Shown here piece by piece: positions 1 through 10,197 of a DNA stretch of 55,063 bases. Position numbers and translations under genes: made by a program. Source of the stretch: Chlorobiaceae bacterium (GTDB taxonomy: Bacteria > Bacteroidota > Chlorobiia > Chlorobiales > Chlorobiaceae); contig JABDHL010000077.1 in NCBI GenBank assembly GCA_012972825.1, positions 1-55,063 on the forward strand, in the 5' to 3' direction. Below the pieces are notes generated by a model. It did no database searches. It was not told where the DNA came from and was given only the letters and a program-made list of their open reading frames with translations. Each line of letters opens with the position of its first letter. Positions within the stretch are counted from its first letter, which is position 1.

Positions 1-101
1 TGAAAGCTGTAAAGCTATAATTTTGCTTTGTTGCCTTTCTTTTTTGTATTTCTGTCCTTGAAAGAGGTACCGTTTTTCGAATAGCTCAGTTTAGGTATTA
101 C

Positions 102-1145
102 TTAGTAATTTAATTCAAGTCTGTTTGAATGGTCGTTGAGATATTCAGCACCATCACGGATTGTTCCCTCTCTTGCATAACCTTCGCACTCCTCGGCGTA
201 TGCAAGAAGCATATCGATAACCTGCTCCCCACAATCCTCACGCACCAGTTTATTGCGGACACGAGATACCATGGGAAGACCTTTCAGATAAGTTGCATAA
301 TGACGACGCATTTCAAGCACTCCATACTTTTCGCCCTTGAACTGAACTGAAAGCTTTAAATGCTCAACAGCGCCCTGTATCCTTTCACGAAAATCAGGTA
401 ATGGCATCGACTTGCCCGTTTTCACTAATTGCTTTGCACGTTCAAAGATAAAAGGATTTCCAATCGAACCCCTGCCAATCATCACACCATCTGCCCCGGT
501 CTGGTCAAACATGGAAACAGCATCTTCTGCGGTCCAAATATCGCCGTTCGCAATAATCGGTATCCGTGCATGCTTTTTCACTTCACGGATCCAGTTCCAG
601 TCCGCTTTCCCTTTATACATTTCACTTCTTGTACGACCATGCACGGCAAGGGCCTGAATGCCCACATCCTCAAGACGATGCATGACATCAACAATATTGA
701 TTGACTCCCGATCCCAGCCTATTCTTGTTTTGGCAGTCACCGGAATGCTTACGGCACGAACAACCGCTTCAGCAATTTGTGCCATCTTTTCAGGTTCCCT
801 GAGCAATGCCGCGCCAGCACCCTTCCCTGCAACTTTTTTTGTGGGACACCCGAAATTAATATCAAGATAATCAGGACTATACTCTTCAGCTATAACAGCG
901 GCCTCAATCATCGATTCAACACTGCTGCCAAAAATCTGTATGGCAAGTGGTCTTTCGACAGCATCTGCCGTCAGCTTGCGTACTGACTTTTCAATACCCC
1001 TGCGCAATGCCTCTGCACTGATAAATTCTGTATAGACAATGTCCGCTCCATGCCGCTTGCATAGCTGCCTGAAAGCCCTGTCAGTCACATCTTCCATAGG
1101 TGCAAGCATAACAGGACGGTCAATATCAATAGTGCCGATTTTCAT
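102..1145 (-). CDS. dus: tRNA-dihydrouridine synthase (Dus family)
   Basis: Flavin enzyme that reduces uridines to dihydrouridine in the D-loop of tRNA, cytosolic. The 347-residue protein is the usual length and has the family's N-terminal PMEDVTDRAFR segment, an NFGCPTKKV segment with the catalytic cysteine (about residue 100) and GKGAGAALL just after it, then the TIM-barrel phosphate-binding strands IIANGDI and GVMIGRGSIGNPF. The general architecture fits the DusB type, but the subfamily cannot be fixed by eye. The start lies only 2 bases after the recA stop codon, so the two are almost certainly co-transcribed and translationally coupled. The 101 bases downstream to the window edge are AT-rich with no gene or obvious terminator. 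Confidence 0.93.
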   Translation of the reverse strand: MKIGTIDIDRPVMLAPMEDVTDRAFRQLCKRHGADIVYTEFISAEALRRGIEKSVRKLTADAVERPLAIQIFGSSVESMIEAAVIAEEYSPDYLDINFGCPTKKVAGKGAGAALLREPEKMAQIAEAVVRAVSIPVTAKTRIGWDRESINIVDVMHRLEDVGIQALAVHGRTRSEMYKGKADWNWIREVKKHARIPIIANGDIWTAEDAVSMFDQTGADGVMIGRGSIGNPFIFERAKQLVKTGKSMPLPDFRERIQGAVEHLKLSVQFKGEKYGVLEMRRHYATYLKGLPMVSRVRNKLVREDCGEQVIDMLLAYAEECEGYAREGTIRDGAEYLNDHSNRLELNY

Positions 1146-1147
1146 AC

Positions 1148-2194
1148 CTATCCGTTAATTACCTCCGCAGGTCGTGCCATCAGCTCCTTTACCTGCGAAT
1201 GAATCTTTGCATAGAGTGCAGGATCTTCACGCAAAGCCTTCTTGACAGTTTCCCGTCCCTGACCAAGTTTGTCCTGACCATAACTGAACCATGACCCGGC
1301 TTTTTTTACAACACCAAACTCGACAGCAAGATCGATCAATTCTCCTATAGCTGATATCCCTTCTCCGTAAAGGATGTCAAATTCGGCACTCTTGAATGGA
1401 GGTGCAACCTTGTTTTTAACAACCTTCACCCTGGTACGGTTCCCGGTGCTCTCCTCACCATCTTTGATCTGGGCAATTTTACGAATATCGAGACGCACTG
1501 AGGCATAAAATTTCAGGGCCTTGCCGCCGGTTGTGGTTTCGGGGCTGCCGTACATGACCCCGATTTTATCGCGAAGCTGGTTAATAAAAATACAGACACA
1601 GCTTGATTTGGAAATAGCACCGGTAAGCTTGCGCAGGGCCTGGCTCATAAGCCTTGCCTGCAGACCCATGACACTGTCACCCATTTCACCTTCAAGCTCA
1701 GCCTGAGGCACCAGAGCCGCAACAGAATCCACCACGACTACATCAATGGCTCCACTCCTGACAAGCGTTTCCACTATAGAGAGTGCCTGTTCGCCGGATT
1801 CCGGCTGACTGATAAGCAGTGCGTTGATATCAACACCGAGCTTTCGGGCGTAAGAAGGATCAAAGGCGTGTTCGGCATCCACGATTGCCGCAATACCTCC
1901 CTCTTTCTGTGCCTCGGCAATAACATGCAAGGCAAGGGTTGTTTTGCCCGATGATTCGGGTCCGTATATCTCAGTTACACGGCCACGAGGCAGGCCGCCC
2001 ACTCCAAGCGCAAAATCAAGTGCCATTGATCCGGTTGAAATGGAGAGCACCTTCATTACCGCCGAATCGTCGCCAAGACGCATTATAGCTCCCTTGCCGA
2101 ACTGCTTTTCGAGAGCTTCAACGGCAAGGTTCAGTTGTTTGAGTTTTGCCGGATCAACTCCGACAGCTTTCTGATCAATTTTTTGAGTATCCAT
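1148..2194 (-). CDS. recA: Recombinase RecA
   Basis: ATP-dependent strand-exchange protein for homologous recombination and SOS co-protease activity. 348 residues, normal length. Walker A GPESSGKT sits at residues 78-85, the Walker B strand is [12 protein letters not shown], and the L2/DNA-binding stretch contains [22 protein letters not shown]. The C-terminal domain is present and ends in PAEVING without the long acidic tail of some homologs. It is preceded at 38 bases by an SDR gene and followed at 2 bases by dus, all on the minus strand. I saw no clear LexA box in the short upstream gap, so SOS control, if any, would act further upstream. Confidence 0.98.
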   Translation of the reverse strand: MDTQKIDQKAVGVDPAKLKQLNLAVEALEKQFGKGAIMRLGDDSAVMKVLSISTGSMALDFALGVGGLPRGRVTEIYGPESSGKTTLALHVIAEAQKEGGIAAIVDAEHAFDPSYARKLGVDINALLISQPESGEQALSIVETLVRSGAIDVVVVDSVAALVPQAELEGEMGDSVMGLQARLMSQALRKLTGAISKSSCVCIFINQLRDKIGVMYGSPETTTGGKALKFYASVRLDIRKIAQIKDGEESTGNRTRVKVVKNKVAPPFKSAEFDILYGEGISAIGELIDLAVEFGVVKKAGSWFSYGQDKLGQGRETVKKALREDPALYAKIHSQVKELMARPAEVING

Positions 2195-2232
2195 GGAACA
2201 TAAACTTATAAAATTGGAAAAAAGGAGAGCCT

Positions 2233-3222
2233 TCAGGCTATAATGGTCTTAAGCGTTTCAGAAAACTCACGGTAACTCAATCTCAATTCCTGCACTGACC
2301 TGGTATTGCTGTATGCAAGCAGCCTTGATGAAATACGTATACTTTCCAGACTGATAAAAGAGGGACTGTTCGACAGCATCGACCAAAGTTCACCGCCAAG
2401 ACCGGCAAGAAGACCCATGCCATAGGTCACCATAAATGAATGCCGGATACTGCTTCCTGCAAGAGTCCCGATCCGAACGAAAAGCTCACGGAACGACAGG
2501 TTATAACCCACAACAACATAACGTTCGCCTGAACGCCCCTTTTCCCATGCAGCAATATGAGCATCAACCACATCGCGGATATCAACGAAACCTGTACTTC
2601 CTGAAGGAAAGAGCGGCAACTTTCCCTGATAGATCATGCGCAACACATCATTCGATGAACTGACCGAAGCAGGATTAGCAGGGTCAACCCCAATCACGAC
2701 ACCAGGATTCACCATTACTACATCAAGCCCCTCTGCCACGCCGCGTAATCCCTCAAGTTCAGCAAGATGCTTGGACTCCATATAACCATTCCTGCGTTGC
2801 CACTCCTGAAAGGATGTCGTTTCACTGGCAGGTGTACCATCCTCTGTAGCACCTATAGCCGCAATTGAACTGGTTACAACAAGCCTTCGGACATTGTTGA
2901 AAATGCAGGCATTGACAACGTTTCTTGTTCCAAGAACATTGGTATCATAGAGTGCATTACGAAAATTCCTTGTATAGGAAATCAGTCCGGCACAATGAAA
3001 CACCGTATCCACTCCCCTGAACGCTTCTATGAGCGCAAGTGAATCAAGAAGATCAGCACGAACAATATCAACGGGCAAACCCTCAAGAAAGGAACAGTCC
3101 GAACTCATCCTCACAATCACCTTGCAGCTGACCTCTCCGGAAAATTTTGAAAGCAGGGCAAGAACAAGCTGGGATCCTATATATCCTGTTGCACCGGTTA
3201 TAACAATTGATGTTTTGAGCAT
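2233..3222 (-). CDS. NAD-dependent epimerase/dehydratase (extended SDR)
   Basis: Extended short-chain dehydrogenase/reductase, cytosolic. 329 residues with the N-terminal Rossmann motif GATGYIGS (about residues 9-16), the HCAGLISY strand, a [10 protein letters not shown] active-site strand and a YMESK segment providing the catalytic Tyr and Lys (YxxxK). The overall pattern resembles the dihydroflavonol-reductase-like branch, which acts on sugars, steroids or lipid ketones, so the substrate cannot be named. It lies directly upstream of recA on the same strand (38-base gap) and divergently from the M16 protease gene. A second extended SDR of similar length is at 17044-18036. Confidence 0.85.
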   Translation of the reverse strand: MLKTSIVITGATGYIGSQLVLALLSKFSGEVSCKVIVRMSSDCSFLEGLPVDIVRADLLDSLALIEAFRGVDTVFHCAGLISYTRNFRNALYDTNVLGTRNVVNACIFNNVRRLVVTSSIAAIGATEDGTPASETTSFQEWQRRNGYMESKHLAELEGLRGVAEGLDVVMVNPGVVIGVDPANPASVSSSNDVLRMIYQGKLPLFPSGSTGFVDIRDVVDAHIAAWEKGRSGERYVVVGYNLSFRELFVRIGTLAGSSIRHSFMVTYGMGLLAGLGGELWSMLSNSPSFISLESIRISSRLLAYSNTRSVQELRLSYREFSETLKTIIA

Positions 3223-3338
3223 TAAACGCTGAATATTTCCTCTTTTTTCCGCTTATGCGGTATTAAAACTTCCGTGAAGAGCTTTTTATTCCTTTTCCAT
3301 GATAACATACTTGTCATGTATTCGTCTCTGTAATAAAG

Positions 3339-3357
3339 TAACGTATAAAAAACGTTA
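3339..3357. promoter_or_regulatory. Palindrome in divergent promoter region
   Basis: The 216-base gap between the divergent SDR and protease genes contains an inverted repeat TAACGT-(7)-ACGTTA. It is AT-rich and sits about 80 bases upstream of the protease start. It could be an operator or part of a promoter; nothing else in the gap is distinctive. Confidence 0.25.
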
Positions 3358-3438
3358 AAGTTTCACTGTTTACAAAAATAAGAATTAAAACTACATTGCA
3401 TTCAATTCCCGTCATCAGCTTTCAAAAAATATTCAGTA

Positions 3439-4719
3439 ATGTCAAAACAAAAAAAACTGGATCTTCCGACTTCTTCTTCAGAAGGATCAGTACATCAAGA
3501 TAAATTGGCGAATGGATTAAAGATCGTCACCGATGCAGTGCCTTATGTTCAAAGCATTACTCTCGGTATTCAGATTGATGCAGGCTCACGGGATGACCCC
3601 GAGCAGAACCAGGGATTGGCACATTTTATTGAGCATGCTCTCTTTAAAGGAACAGGACGACGTTCATACCTCGACATTGCCAGAAATATCGAAAAAAACG
3701 GCGGCTACCTTGATGCATTCACCACAAAGGAGCAAACCTGCATCTTTCTCCGCTGCCTCGCCGAACATATCGAGCCATCCTTTGACCTGCTCTCGGATCT
3801 TGTTTGCGACCCGGTTTTTCCCCCAGAAGAGATTGACAAAGAAAAAGAGGTTGTCATTGAGGAGATCAGCAGCGTCAATGACACTCCTGAAGAACTTATT
3901 TTTGAAGAGTTTGATCTGCGCTCGTTTCCAGTTCACCCTCTCGGAAAACAGATCCTCGGAACTGAAGAAAGCGTCGGAAATTTCACAGGCGATACTCTGC
4001 AAAACTTCATGCGGCAACACTATGTTCCGCAAAAAATGTTGCTCACGGCTACGGGAAAAGTTAAACACGATGAGATCATGCGGCTTGGTGAACGTTTTCT
4101 CGGCAGGCTCAGAAAACCAACAGGCAGCCAGTACGTTCGCCAGCCGTTCCTTCCAGAGCATTATACTCCCTTTGTTCTGACCCTAAAAAAAAGGGTTTGT
4201 CAGGCGCAGATCGTCCTCGGCACAGCCATAGAGCGGAATGACACTCTGTTCTACAGCCTGATGGTGCTGAACTCAATGCTCGGTAATGGCATGAGTTCTC
4301 TTCTCAATCTTGAACTTCGAGAAAAGAGGGGCCTCGCTTATAACGTCTATTCATCTATTACATTTTACGATGATCTGACCACACTGAACATTTATGCCGG
4401 CACCGACAGCAACAAGATAAAAGTCACTCTGGAACTTATCAAGGAGCTGCTCCAGAGTGACTCACTGAAAAGTCCCGACAGGGAAGAAGTTCGGGCTGCA
4501 AAGACAAAGCTACTCGGATCACATATCATGGGTATGGAAAAAATGACACGCAGAATGTCACAGATGGCATCTGATATTTCCTATTTTGGCAGATATATCG
4601 AGCCGGAAGAAAAAACAGCCGCAATTGAGGCGGTCACGACTGACGATGTCGCTGAAGCTGCCTTGCAACTGCTCCATATTACACCGTATTCAACACTGGT
4701 GTATAAACCAGGGCGGTAA
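3439..4719 (+). CDS. M16 family zinc peptidase (processing-protease-like)
   Basis: Metallopeptidase of the pitrilysin/mitochondrial processing peptidase family. 426 residues, the single-chain bacterial form. The inverted zinc motif HFIEH is at residues 62-66 (HxxEH), with the distal glutamate in the EVVIEEISSVNDTPEE stretch about 70 residues later. The second, inactive-type half carries GNGMSSLLNLELREKRGLAYNVYS, a hallmark of the C-terminal M16 domain. No signal peptide is seen, so it should be cytosolic or peripheral. It precedes trigger factor by 96 bases on the same strand. The physiological substrate is unknown. Confidence 0.92.
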   Translation: MSKQKKLDLPTSSSEGSVHQDKLANGLKIVTDAVPYVQSITLGIQIDAGSRDDPEQNQGLAHFIEHALFKGTGRRSYLDIARNIEKNGGYLDAFTTKEQTCIFLRCLAEHIEPSFDLLSDLVCDPVFPPEEIDKEKEVVIEEISSVNDTPEELIFEEFDLRSFPVHPLGKQILGTEESVGNFTGDTLQNFMRQHYVPQKMLLTATGKVKHDEIMRLGERFLGRLRKPTGSQYVRQPFLPEHYTPFVLTLKKRVCQAQIVLGTAIERNDTLFYSLMVLNSMLGNGMSSLLNLELREKRGLAYNVYSSITFYDDLTTLNIYAGTDSNKIKVTLELIKELLQSDSLKSPDREEVRAAKTKLLGSHIMGMEKMTRRMSQMASDISYFGRYIEPEEKTAAIEAVTTDDVAEAALQLLHITPYSTLVYKPGR

Positions 4720-4815
4720 ACGGAATGCTCGATCAGGTCTGTTTTAAAACACAGGATTAATTCGTATCTTCTTAACTTTTAATTTTTCACACTCACTAAT
4801 TAACCAGAGAGAGCC

Positions 4816-6099
4816 TTGCAAAAGAATATCAAGAACGTCAGTGAAACCGAACAGGAACTCGAAATTATTCTTTCCACGGAAGAGTTCGGTAACGAATATA
4901 ACCAGGAACTTGAAGAAGCCAAGAAAAGCATACAGATCAAGGGATTCAGAAAAGGACACGCACCTGCAGGCTTGATTAAAAAACTGGCTGGCCCATCCAT
5001 TGAGGCGACAATAGCTGAAAAAATGGCATCAAAATATTTCGGGGAAGTTGCTGAAGCCGAAAATATTAAACCGGCAAGCCGTGCACAGATCATTAAATTC
5101 ACCTTTGAACCCGAACAGCTTACCCTTCTGCTTTCTTATGAGATCCATCCTGAATTCGAACTGAAAGATTTCAGCGATTATTCTTTCACCAAGGCCCGCT
5201 ATACTGTCACTGATAAGGATGTCGAGCATGAGATAAATAATATCCTGAAAGGTCGTGGCAATTTGATCAGCGTCGATGAAGCAGCATTATCAACAGACAC
5301 TGTAATCGGAGATGTATACAAACTTGATGAAGCCGGCGAACCTATAGAGGCAGAGAAAACTGAAAACCGTCACTTCAGTCTCGAGTACCTGCCGGAAGAA
5401 AACCCTTTCCGTAAAGCGCTTACAGGGAAAAAAGCAGGAGATATGGTTGATATTGAAAACGATCGGAAAGAGTCAGCTTCAGAACCCTCCCGATACCGCG
5501 TTGCCATCAGTGAGATTAAACGACTTAAGCTGCCGGAACTGACCGACGATCTGGTCAAAGAGATCACTGGACAGCGATTAGAATCTGTAGCGGATTTCAC
5601 TCCGGACGTCCACATACAAATCGAACAGCACTTTTTATTAAAATCCGAGGAGGATTTGCTCGAGTCTATTTCGGCAAAACTGATAGATGAAAACCCGATA
5701 CCTGTTCCCAAATCAATGGTCGCATCCTTTACAAAAATGCTTGTAGAAAATGCCAAACGCCAAATGGGTGGAGGCTTTCCTAAAGGCTTTGACGAAGAGC
5801 AGTTCTCTCTCTCAATGAGACCTAATGCCATAAGACATGCCCAATGGCTTCTTATCTGCCAGAAAATAGCTGAACTTGATAATATAGAAGTATCGGAAGA
5901 TGACATCAAAGCTTATGCCGAAAAAGAAGCGGATAAACATGGTACAACGAATGCAGAAGATCTTCTGAACGCCTATATGTCTTCTGAATTCAGGGATTAC
6001 ATCACTGATACTATTGTTAAAGATAAAATCTACGGGATAATCAAGTCTGCTGTCACAATCATTGAAGAAGAGACACCAATTCCGGTACACAAAGCCTGA
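4816..6099 (+). CDS. tig: Trigger factor (ribosome-associated chaperone / PPIase)
   Basis: Binds at the ribosomal exit tunnel and shields nascent chains. 427 residues with the three expected regions: N-terminal ribosome-binding domain with the signature loop as GFRKGHAP (about residues 42-49; the usual GFRKGK has His in place of the second Lys), a middle FKBP-like PPIase domain (about 150-240), and a helical C-terminal domain. I start it at a TTG codon preceded by a purine-rich GAGAGAG about 5 bases upstream; an ATG further in would cut off the ribosome-binding domain. In many bacteria tig precedes clpP-clpX, but here it is followed convergently by acpS. Confidence 0.95.
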   Translation: MQKNIKNVSETEQELEIILSTEEFGNEYNQELEEAKKSIQIKGFRKGHAPAGLIKKLAGPSIEATIAEKMASKYFGEVAEAENIKPASRAQIIKFTFEPEQLTLLLSYEIHPEFELKDFSDYSFTKARYTVTDKDVEHEINNILKGRGNLISVDEAALSTDTVIGDVYKLDEAGEPIEAEKTENRHFSLEYLPEENPFRKALTGKKAGDMVDIENDRKESASEPSRYRVAISEIKRLKLPELTDDLVKEITGQRLESVADFTPDVHIQIEQHFLLKSEEDLLESISAKLIDENPIPVPKSMVASFTKMLVENAKRQMGGGFPKGFDEEQFSLSMRPNAIRHAQWLLICQKIAELDNIEVSEDDIKAYAEKEADKHGTTNAEDLLNAYMSSEFRDYITDTIVKDKIYGIIKSAVTIIEEETPIPVHKA

Positions 6100-6111
6100 T
6101 ATCTTTTCATT

Positions 6112-6157
6112 GTACAAACAAGCAGGCGTGTGATACATCACTTCTGCTTGTTTGTAC
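6112..6157. terminator. Long stem-loop between tig and acpS
   Basis: Perfect 14-bp inverted repeat: GTACAAACAAGCAG (6112-6125) pairs with 6144-6157, and the 18-base loop can itself form GTGAT/ATCAC. It lies 12 bases after the tig stop codon and 40 bases from the acpS stop, between convergent genes. There is no U-run, so it may end both transcripts in a factor-dependent way or protect 3' ends. Confidence 0.5.
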
Positions 6158-6196
6158 CTGTCAACAGCCAAACATTCCACCTTAAAAATATGCCCT

Positions 6197-6565
6197 TCAT
6201 ACTCTATCAATCAGTGCTGTTGCAATTGCAGAGTGGCAGTCATGAGCAATAGAAATTTTAATAGAGCATCCAAAAGGGAAACAACCTGGATCAGCATATA
6301 GGACGAAAGGACGGCCTTGCTCATCATTAAGTATTTCAAAGCTTTTCCAGTGCACATCACCGGAAAATCCTGTTCCAAGCGCCTTGACAACGGCCTCTTT
6401 AGCTGCAAACCGACCGGCAACACTGGCAATAACTTGAGGTTTATGAAGACAAACAGCAATTTCCCTGTCAGAAAGAAACCTCTGAAGAAACCTCATTCCA
6501 TACCGGCGATAGACTCTTTCGATGCGGTCAAGATCGACAATATCCACTCCTACCTCCATATCCAT
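6197..6565 (-). CDS. acpS: Holo-[acyl-carrier-protein] synthase
   Basis: Transfers 4'-phosphopantetheine from CoA to apo-ACP, activating fatty acid synthesis. 122 residues, typical for trimeric AcpS. The Mg-binding residues are visible: D8 in GVDIVDLDRIE and E57 in GRFAAKEAVVKALG; the C-terminal strand SIAHDCHSAIATAL is also conserved. It starts 6 bases after the nadC stop, so nadC-acpS is very likely an operon. The following region up to tig is a convergent gap with a long stem-loop. Confidence 0.95.
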   Translation of the reverse strand: MDMEVGVDIVDLDRIERVYRRYGMRFLQRFLSDREIAVCLHKPQVIASVAGRFAAKEAVVKALGTGFSGDVHWKSFEILNDEQGRPFVLYADPGCFPFGCSIKISIAHDCHSAIATALIDRV

Positions 6566-6571
6566 CCCCTG

Positions 6572-7450
6572 TCAAACGAGATCAATCGTCATTGAAAGAT
6601 CAAGAGCCCGGACGCTATGCGTCAATTCCCCGATAGAAATAAAATCAACACCGGTTTCGGCTACATCCCGCACATTGTGCATGCCAATATTGCCAGAAGC
6701 TTCAAGAAGCACATTGCGACAGGTAGCCTTGACGTAGACAACAGCTTCCTTTATGAGATCTATGGTAAAGTTATCCAGAAGAATAACATCCGGCACACAG
6801 ACCAGAGACCGGCTCAACTCGTCCATGGTGCGTACCTCGGTTTCGATCTTCACATCAAGGTGTTTTTTTTCCCGATATTTTTGTGCACGTCGGATTGCCT
6901 GAGCAATGCCTCCAGAAGCATCAATATGATTGTCCTTGATAAGAATCATATCGAACAGGCCAAAACGATGGTTCACCCCTCCGCCTATTTTTACCGCCTC
7001 TTTATCAAAATAGCGCAACCCAGGGACAGTTTTCCGGGTATCAAGAATTTTTGCATGTGTATACTTCACCTTCTCAACGTAAGCCCTTGTTCTGGTAGCT
7101 ATGCCCGACATGCGCTGCATGAAATTAAGCGCGGTACGTTCACCAATAAGCAGAGGGGCAAGTTTTCCCTTTACCGCAAGAATAATATCTCCCCGGCGTA
7201 CTGCATCTCCGTCCCTGAGGTGAAGCACAACTGACAGTTCAGGATCGCAGGCAGAGAAAACCTGCATGGCAACGTCAGCTCCGCCAACAATACCGTCCTC
7301 CTTAGCTTTGATCACAGCACTGCCTTCCTGAAAAGGTTCAATAGTTGCCAGGGTAGTAATATCACCTGTATAGCGATCCTCCTCGAGAGCAAGCATAATA
7401 GCCCTTGCACGGCACCCCTCGTAAAAATCGTTACGAGCTTTTTTATTCAT
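6572..7450 (-). CDS. nadC: Nicotinate-nucleotide diphosphorylase (quinolinate PRTase)
   Basis: Converts quinolinate and PRPP to nicotinate mononucleotide, CO2 and PPi in de novo NAD synthesis. The frame is open 21 codons further upstream, but I choose the ATG giving MNKKARNDFYEG because the family usually begins about here (292 residues). Family motifs include LNFMQRMSGIATRTR, KILDTRKTVPGLR, GGGVNHRFGL, LIKDNHI and the C-terminal LEASGNIGMHNVRDVAETGVDFISIGELTHS (split over residues about 230-285). It is followed at 6 bases by acpS and is divergent from the YopX-folB-folK group. Confidence 0.95.
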   Translation of the reverse strand: MNKKARNDFYEGCRARAIMLALEEDRYTGDITTLATIEPFQEGSAVIKAKEDGIVGGADVAMQVFSACDPELSVVLHLRDGDAVRRGDIILAVKGKLAPLLIGERTALNFMQRMSGIATRTRAYVEKVKYTHAKILDTRKTVPGLRYFDKEAVKIGGGVNHRFGLFDMILIKDNHIDASGGIAQAIRRAQKYREKKHLDVKIETEVRTMDELSRSLVCVPDVILLDNFTIDLIKEAVVYVKATCRNVLLEASGNIGMHNVRDVAETGVDFISIGELTHSVRALDLSMTIDLV

Positions 7451-7688
7451 AATTGCCGCTCTTGATACATTAATAAAATGGCCTGTCGCATTGAAGGTAG
7501 TGAAATTTTGCAAAAAATAGCAGTAAACAGCAAGACCTTGTGAACACCCGCTGAAAAATGATTTTAGCCCATTGCATTAACGAGATACATAATTATTATA
7601 TTGCAGTTTATGATGTATGGGCAGATACCGGCTTCTGAAATTGCCTCGAAACCCTGCCCTGTTTCCTGGTTGTTTATTGATGACTGTG

Positions 7689-8027
7689 ATGAATATCAAT
7701 AAGATTAAATTTAAAGCATTATTTCAGAACATTGCATCACTTCAAGAGGGATGGCAATTCTCCACAGTAAATACCAGGGATATCGATTTTTTGGATTTCA
7801 GGCAACGGTCTGAATGGCTACAATTTACCGGGCTCTATGATAAAGATGGTCACGAGATTTACGAAGGGGATCTGTTACAGTGGGATGATTATATCATCAC
7901 GGTTGTTTTTGAAGCGGGTAGTTTTAAAATTCTGCATGATGGAAGCTCCGATATGCTTTTATGGTATTGTGTCCCCGAATGTGAAGTTATCGGCAATAAA
8001 TATGATAACAAGGAGATCAGATCTTGA
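7689..8027 (+). CDS. YopX-domain protein
   Basis: Small protein with the YopX fold, a family of unknown function best known from phages and prophages. The recognisable core is [19 protein letters not shown] followed by an alternating beta stretch ([16 protein letters not shown]). I favour the ATG giving [12 protein letters not shown] (112 residues); the frame stays open to 7617, giving up to 136 residues. Its stop codon lies 2 bases before the folB ATG, so it appears to head a folate operon, which is unusual for a phage-type domain. No other phage genes are nearby. Function is unknown. Confidence 0.7.
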   Translation: MNINKIKFKALFQNIASLQEGWQFSTVNTRDIDFLDFRQRSEWLQFTGLYDKDGHEIYEGDLLQWDDYIITVVFEAGSFKILHDGSSDMLLWYCVPECEVIGNKYDNKEIRS

Positions 8028-8029
8028 CT

Positions 8030-8407
8030 ATGGCACAGCACACCCATTCATGCGTCCGGTTAACAAATATCGTTTTCTATGCGCACCATGGGGTACTCAA
8101 AGAAGAGCATACTATTGGGGCGAAATATGAGGTCGATGCAGAACTATCATTTGACTTTACCGATGCGGCACAAAACGATGAAATAACCAAAACCGTCGAT
8201 TACGGCGCGGTTTACAGAAAAATTCGTGATACACTGACCCTGAAAAAATACTTCCTTATTGAGGCTGTAGCCTATAACATAGCACATGAGCTTTTACAGG
8301 ACTTTCGAATTCTAGATAGAGTCAGCATCAGGGTTCGTAAACGCAACCCCCCTGTTGATGGCATCTGTGATTACGCAGAGGCCGATTATTACGTCACTCG
8401 TGCCTGA
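8030..8407 (+). CDS. folB: Dihydroneopterin aldolase
   Basis: Cleaves 7,8-dihydroneopterin to 6-hydroxymethyl-dihydropterin and glycolaldehyde in folate synthesis. 125 residues from ATG 8030 (a TTG 6 bases earlier overlaps the upstream stop and is less likely). Motifs: [21 protein letters not shown] at the N terminus with the conserved HHG and [10 protein letters not shown] in the middle, and [14 protein letters not shown] with the catalytic lysine region near the C terminus. It is packed between the YopX-domain gene (2-base gap) and folK (3-base gap). Confidence 0.94.
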   Translation: MAQHTHSCVRLTNIVFYAHHGVLKEEHTIGAKYEVDAELSFDFTDAAQNDEITKTVDYGAVYRKIRDTLTLKKYFLIEAVAYNIAHELLQDFRILDRVSIRVRKRNPPVDGICDYAEADYYVTRA

Positions 8408-8410
8408 ACG

Positions 8411-8938
8411 ATGCCGATGCACAAGGTATTTCTAGGAATCGGTTCCAATATCGGAAACCGTCTCAGTCACCTTCAGGAAGCCGTTGACCGACTCGGTCTT
8501 CTTGCAAACACATCAGTTTACACCGTATCATCAATCTATATGACCGAACCGGTCGGTGAAACTGAACAGAATCGTTTCTATAACGGTGTCATTCTTCTTG
8601 AGACCTCCCTTCCGCCTGAAGAGCTCCGTCTGCATTGCAAGATTATTGAACAGGAACTTGGACGACCTGACGGATATCCACGATGGAGTCCAAGAGTCAT
8701 TGACCTTGACATTCTTCTTTATGACGAACAGTGCATCCACACAGAAACGCTCTCAATCCCTCATTCCGAACTGCATCATCGAAAATTTGTTCTTATTCCT
8801 TTGCTTGACATTGCTAACCCGCGGCACCCTGCAAAGCAGCAAACCATCCTGCAGCTTCTCGAATGCTGCACAGACCGGTCAGTACTGATACGGGTAAGAG
8901 AAACCATTTACATCAAACAAAAACAGGCTGCCTCTTAA
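8411..8938 (+). CDS. folK: 2-amino-4-hydroxy-6-hydroxymethyldihydropteridine diphosphokinase (HPPK)
   Basis: Pyrophosphorylates the pterin product of FolB before condensation with p-aminobenzoate. 175 residues, usual length. The N-terminal GIGSNIGNR loop, YMTEPVGETEQNRFYN pterin-binding segment and the HPPK signature RWSPRVIDLDILLY (about residues 88-101), whose paired aspartates bind Mg-ATP, are all present; IPHSELHHRKFVLIPL completes the fold. It forms an operon with folB (3-base gap). The stop codon overlaps the left arm of a stem-loop that separates it from the convergent ATPase gene. Confidence 0.96.
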   Translation: MPMHKVFLGIGSNIGNRLSHLQEAVDRLGLLANTSVYTVSSIYMTEPVGETEQNRFYNGVILLETSLPPEELRLHCKIIEQELGRPDGYPRWSPRVIDLDILLYDEQCIHTETLSIPHSELHHRKFVLIPLLDIANPRHPAKQQTILQLLECCTDRSVLIRVRETIYIKQKQAAS

Positions 8939-8986
8939 AACACTCTGTCTTTATAATGATGGGGATTACCTCAGCAAGAGTGTTTT
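8937..8986. terminator. Stem-loop between folK and the Get3-like ATPase gene
   Basis: Inverted repeat AAAACACTCT (8937-8946) / AGAGTGTTTT (8977-8986) with a 30-base loop, lying between convergent genes and overlapping the folK stop codon. Each orientation ends in a short T-run (TTTT). Probably a weak bidirectional terminator. Confidence 0.45.
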
Positions 8987-8995
8987 GCAACTGAA

Positions 8996-10150
8996 TCAGT
9001 TGGCAAACGTGATGTTAAGGTTTCCTTCAGCAAAGTCGGCACCTTCAGTCTTTCGGCCAATAAGAACATTTGGAAGGATAATGCTTTTGCGGAAGTTATT
9101 GATATCCACAAGCAACTCATCACCCTTGATGTTCACATTCAGTTTTGTCACCTCAACATTCGGCAGATAAAGGCTCAATACATATTTGCCATCGACTTTC
9201 TCCAGCAACTGGGTCTTGTCATCAATGTAAAGCACATCAGCTGGATTTTTGTCCTCGAAAATTTGCTGACTCAATTCATAGAGCCTGTCTGTATTGATGA
9301 TTTCAGCAATAGATTGCTTAGCCTTGAAAATCGGTACAGGATAGAAACAGTTATCAATTACCCTGAGATATTTACTTTGAATGTCTATAAGGCTCTGCAG
9401 GTAGACATCAGATGAACTTGGAGGAAGAATCTTGTTAACCACAGCTGCATCAAGCTTATATCCAAACAGGTTGAGGTAGGTTTGCACCCGCAAAGCTTCC
9501 TTGATAACCATATTTTCGGGATTCAGCACTACCCTGAATGTCGTAATAGTTTTATCCTGAAGCATGGCATGGAGTTCTTTCATGTGCGAATTGACCTCCG
9601 GCATAAGCTTGAAGATATTTTTTTTTGGCATAAATTTGTTTAAAAGAGGAGCCGCAAAGCCAATAGCTTTTGAGTGCCAGCCTCCTATTTTGTCTGCATA
9701 CCATCCATAAGATTCCGGCATTCCGAGCAACCGCATGGTCTCGCCTGTAGGAGCGGCATCAACAACAACAACATCATAATTACCTGACTTGGCAGCCTTC
9801 CAGATATAACGCAGACTTATCATCTCCTCCATACCAGGCATAATCGCAAGTTCCTCTGCGACAACTTCATTTGCACCATCATGCATTAAAATCGAAGAGA
9901 AATATGAATAAAGCTCGCTCCAGTTCTCTCTTATTTCCGCAAGAACATTCACCTCCATGGCAAAGAGATTCTTTTCAACTTCGACAGGTGTAGAAGAGAG
10001 TTCAACACTCAACGCATCTGCAAGACTGTGAGCCACATCGGTACTCATAATCAAAACACGCTGCCCTCTTCTGGCAATTGCAGTTGCAGTTGCAGCTGAC
10101 ACGGTAGTTTTGCCTACCCCTCCTTTACCCAAGTAAAGAATAATTCTCAT
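8996..10150 (-). CDS. Get3/ArsA-like ATPase with C-terminal crystallin-like domain (copy 1)
   Basis: Soluble SIMIBI-class ATPase of the ArsA/Get3 family. 384 residues. P-loop GKGGVGKTT is at residues 8-16 (deviant Walker A), switch I reads [12 protein letters not shown] (Val where most relatives have Pro), and switch II is [18 protein letters not shown]. No CxxC zinc motif is seen, unlike eukaryotic Get3. The last about 70 residues form a beta-rich alpha-crystallin-like domain ([18 protein letters not shown] ... EGNLNITF). Known relatives with this fusion (Get3d type) occur in phototrophs and plastids; arsenite transport is unlikely because no arsenic genes are nearby. It follows the PH-like protein gene by 47 bases, so the two are probably co-transcribed. 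Client proteins are unknown. Confidence 0.85.
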   Translation of the reverse strand: MRIILYLGKGGVGKTTVSAATATAIARRGQRVLIMSTDVAHSLADALSVELSSTPVEVEKNLFAMEVNVLAEIRENWSELYSYFSSILMHDGANEVVAEELAIMPGMEEMISLRYIWKAAKSGNYDVVVVDAAPTGETMRLLGMPESYGWYADKIGGWHSKAIGFAAPLLNKFMPKKNIFKLMPEVNSHMKELHAMLQDKTITTFRVVLNPENMVIKEALRVQTYLNLFGYKLDAAVVNKILPPSSSDVYLQSLIDIQSKYLRVIDNCFYPVPIFKAKQSIAEIINTDRLYELSQQIFEDKNPADVLYIDDKTQLLEKVDGKYVLSLYLPNVEVTKLNVNIKGDELLVDINNFRKSIILPNVLIGRKTEGADFAEGNLNITFAN

Positions 10151-10197
10151 GTTGATAATAAAACTATTGAGTGGACTTGTTTTTGAATGAACGCTTG

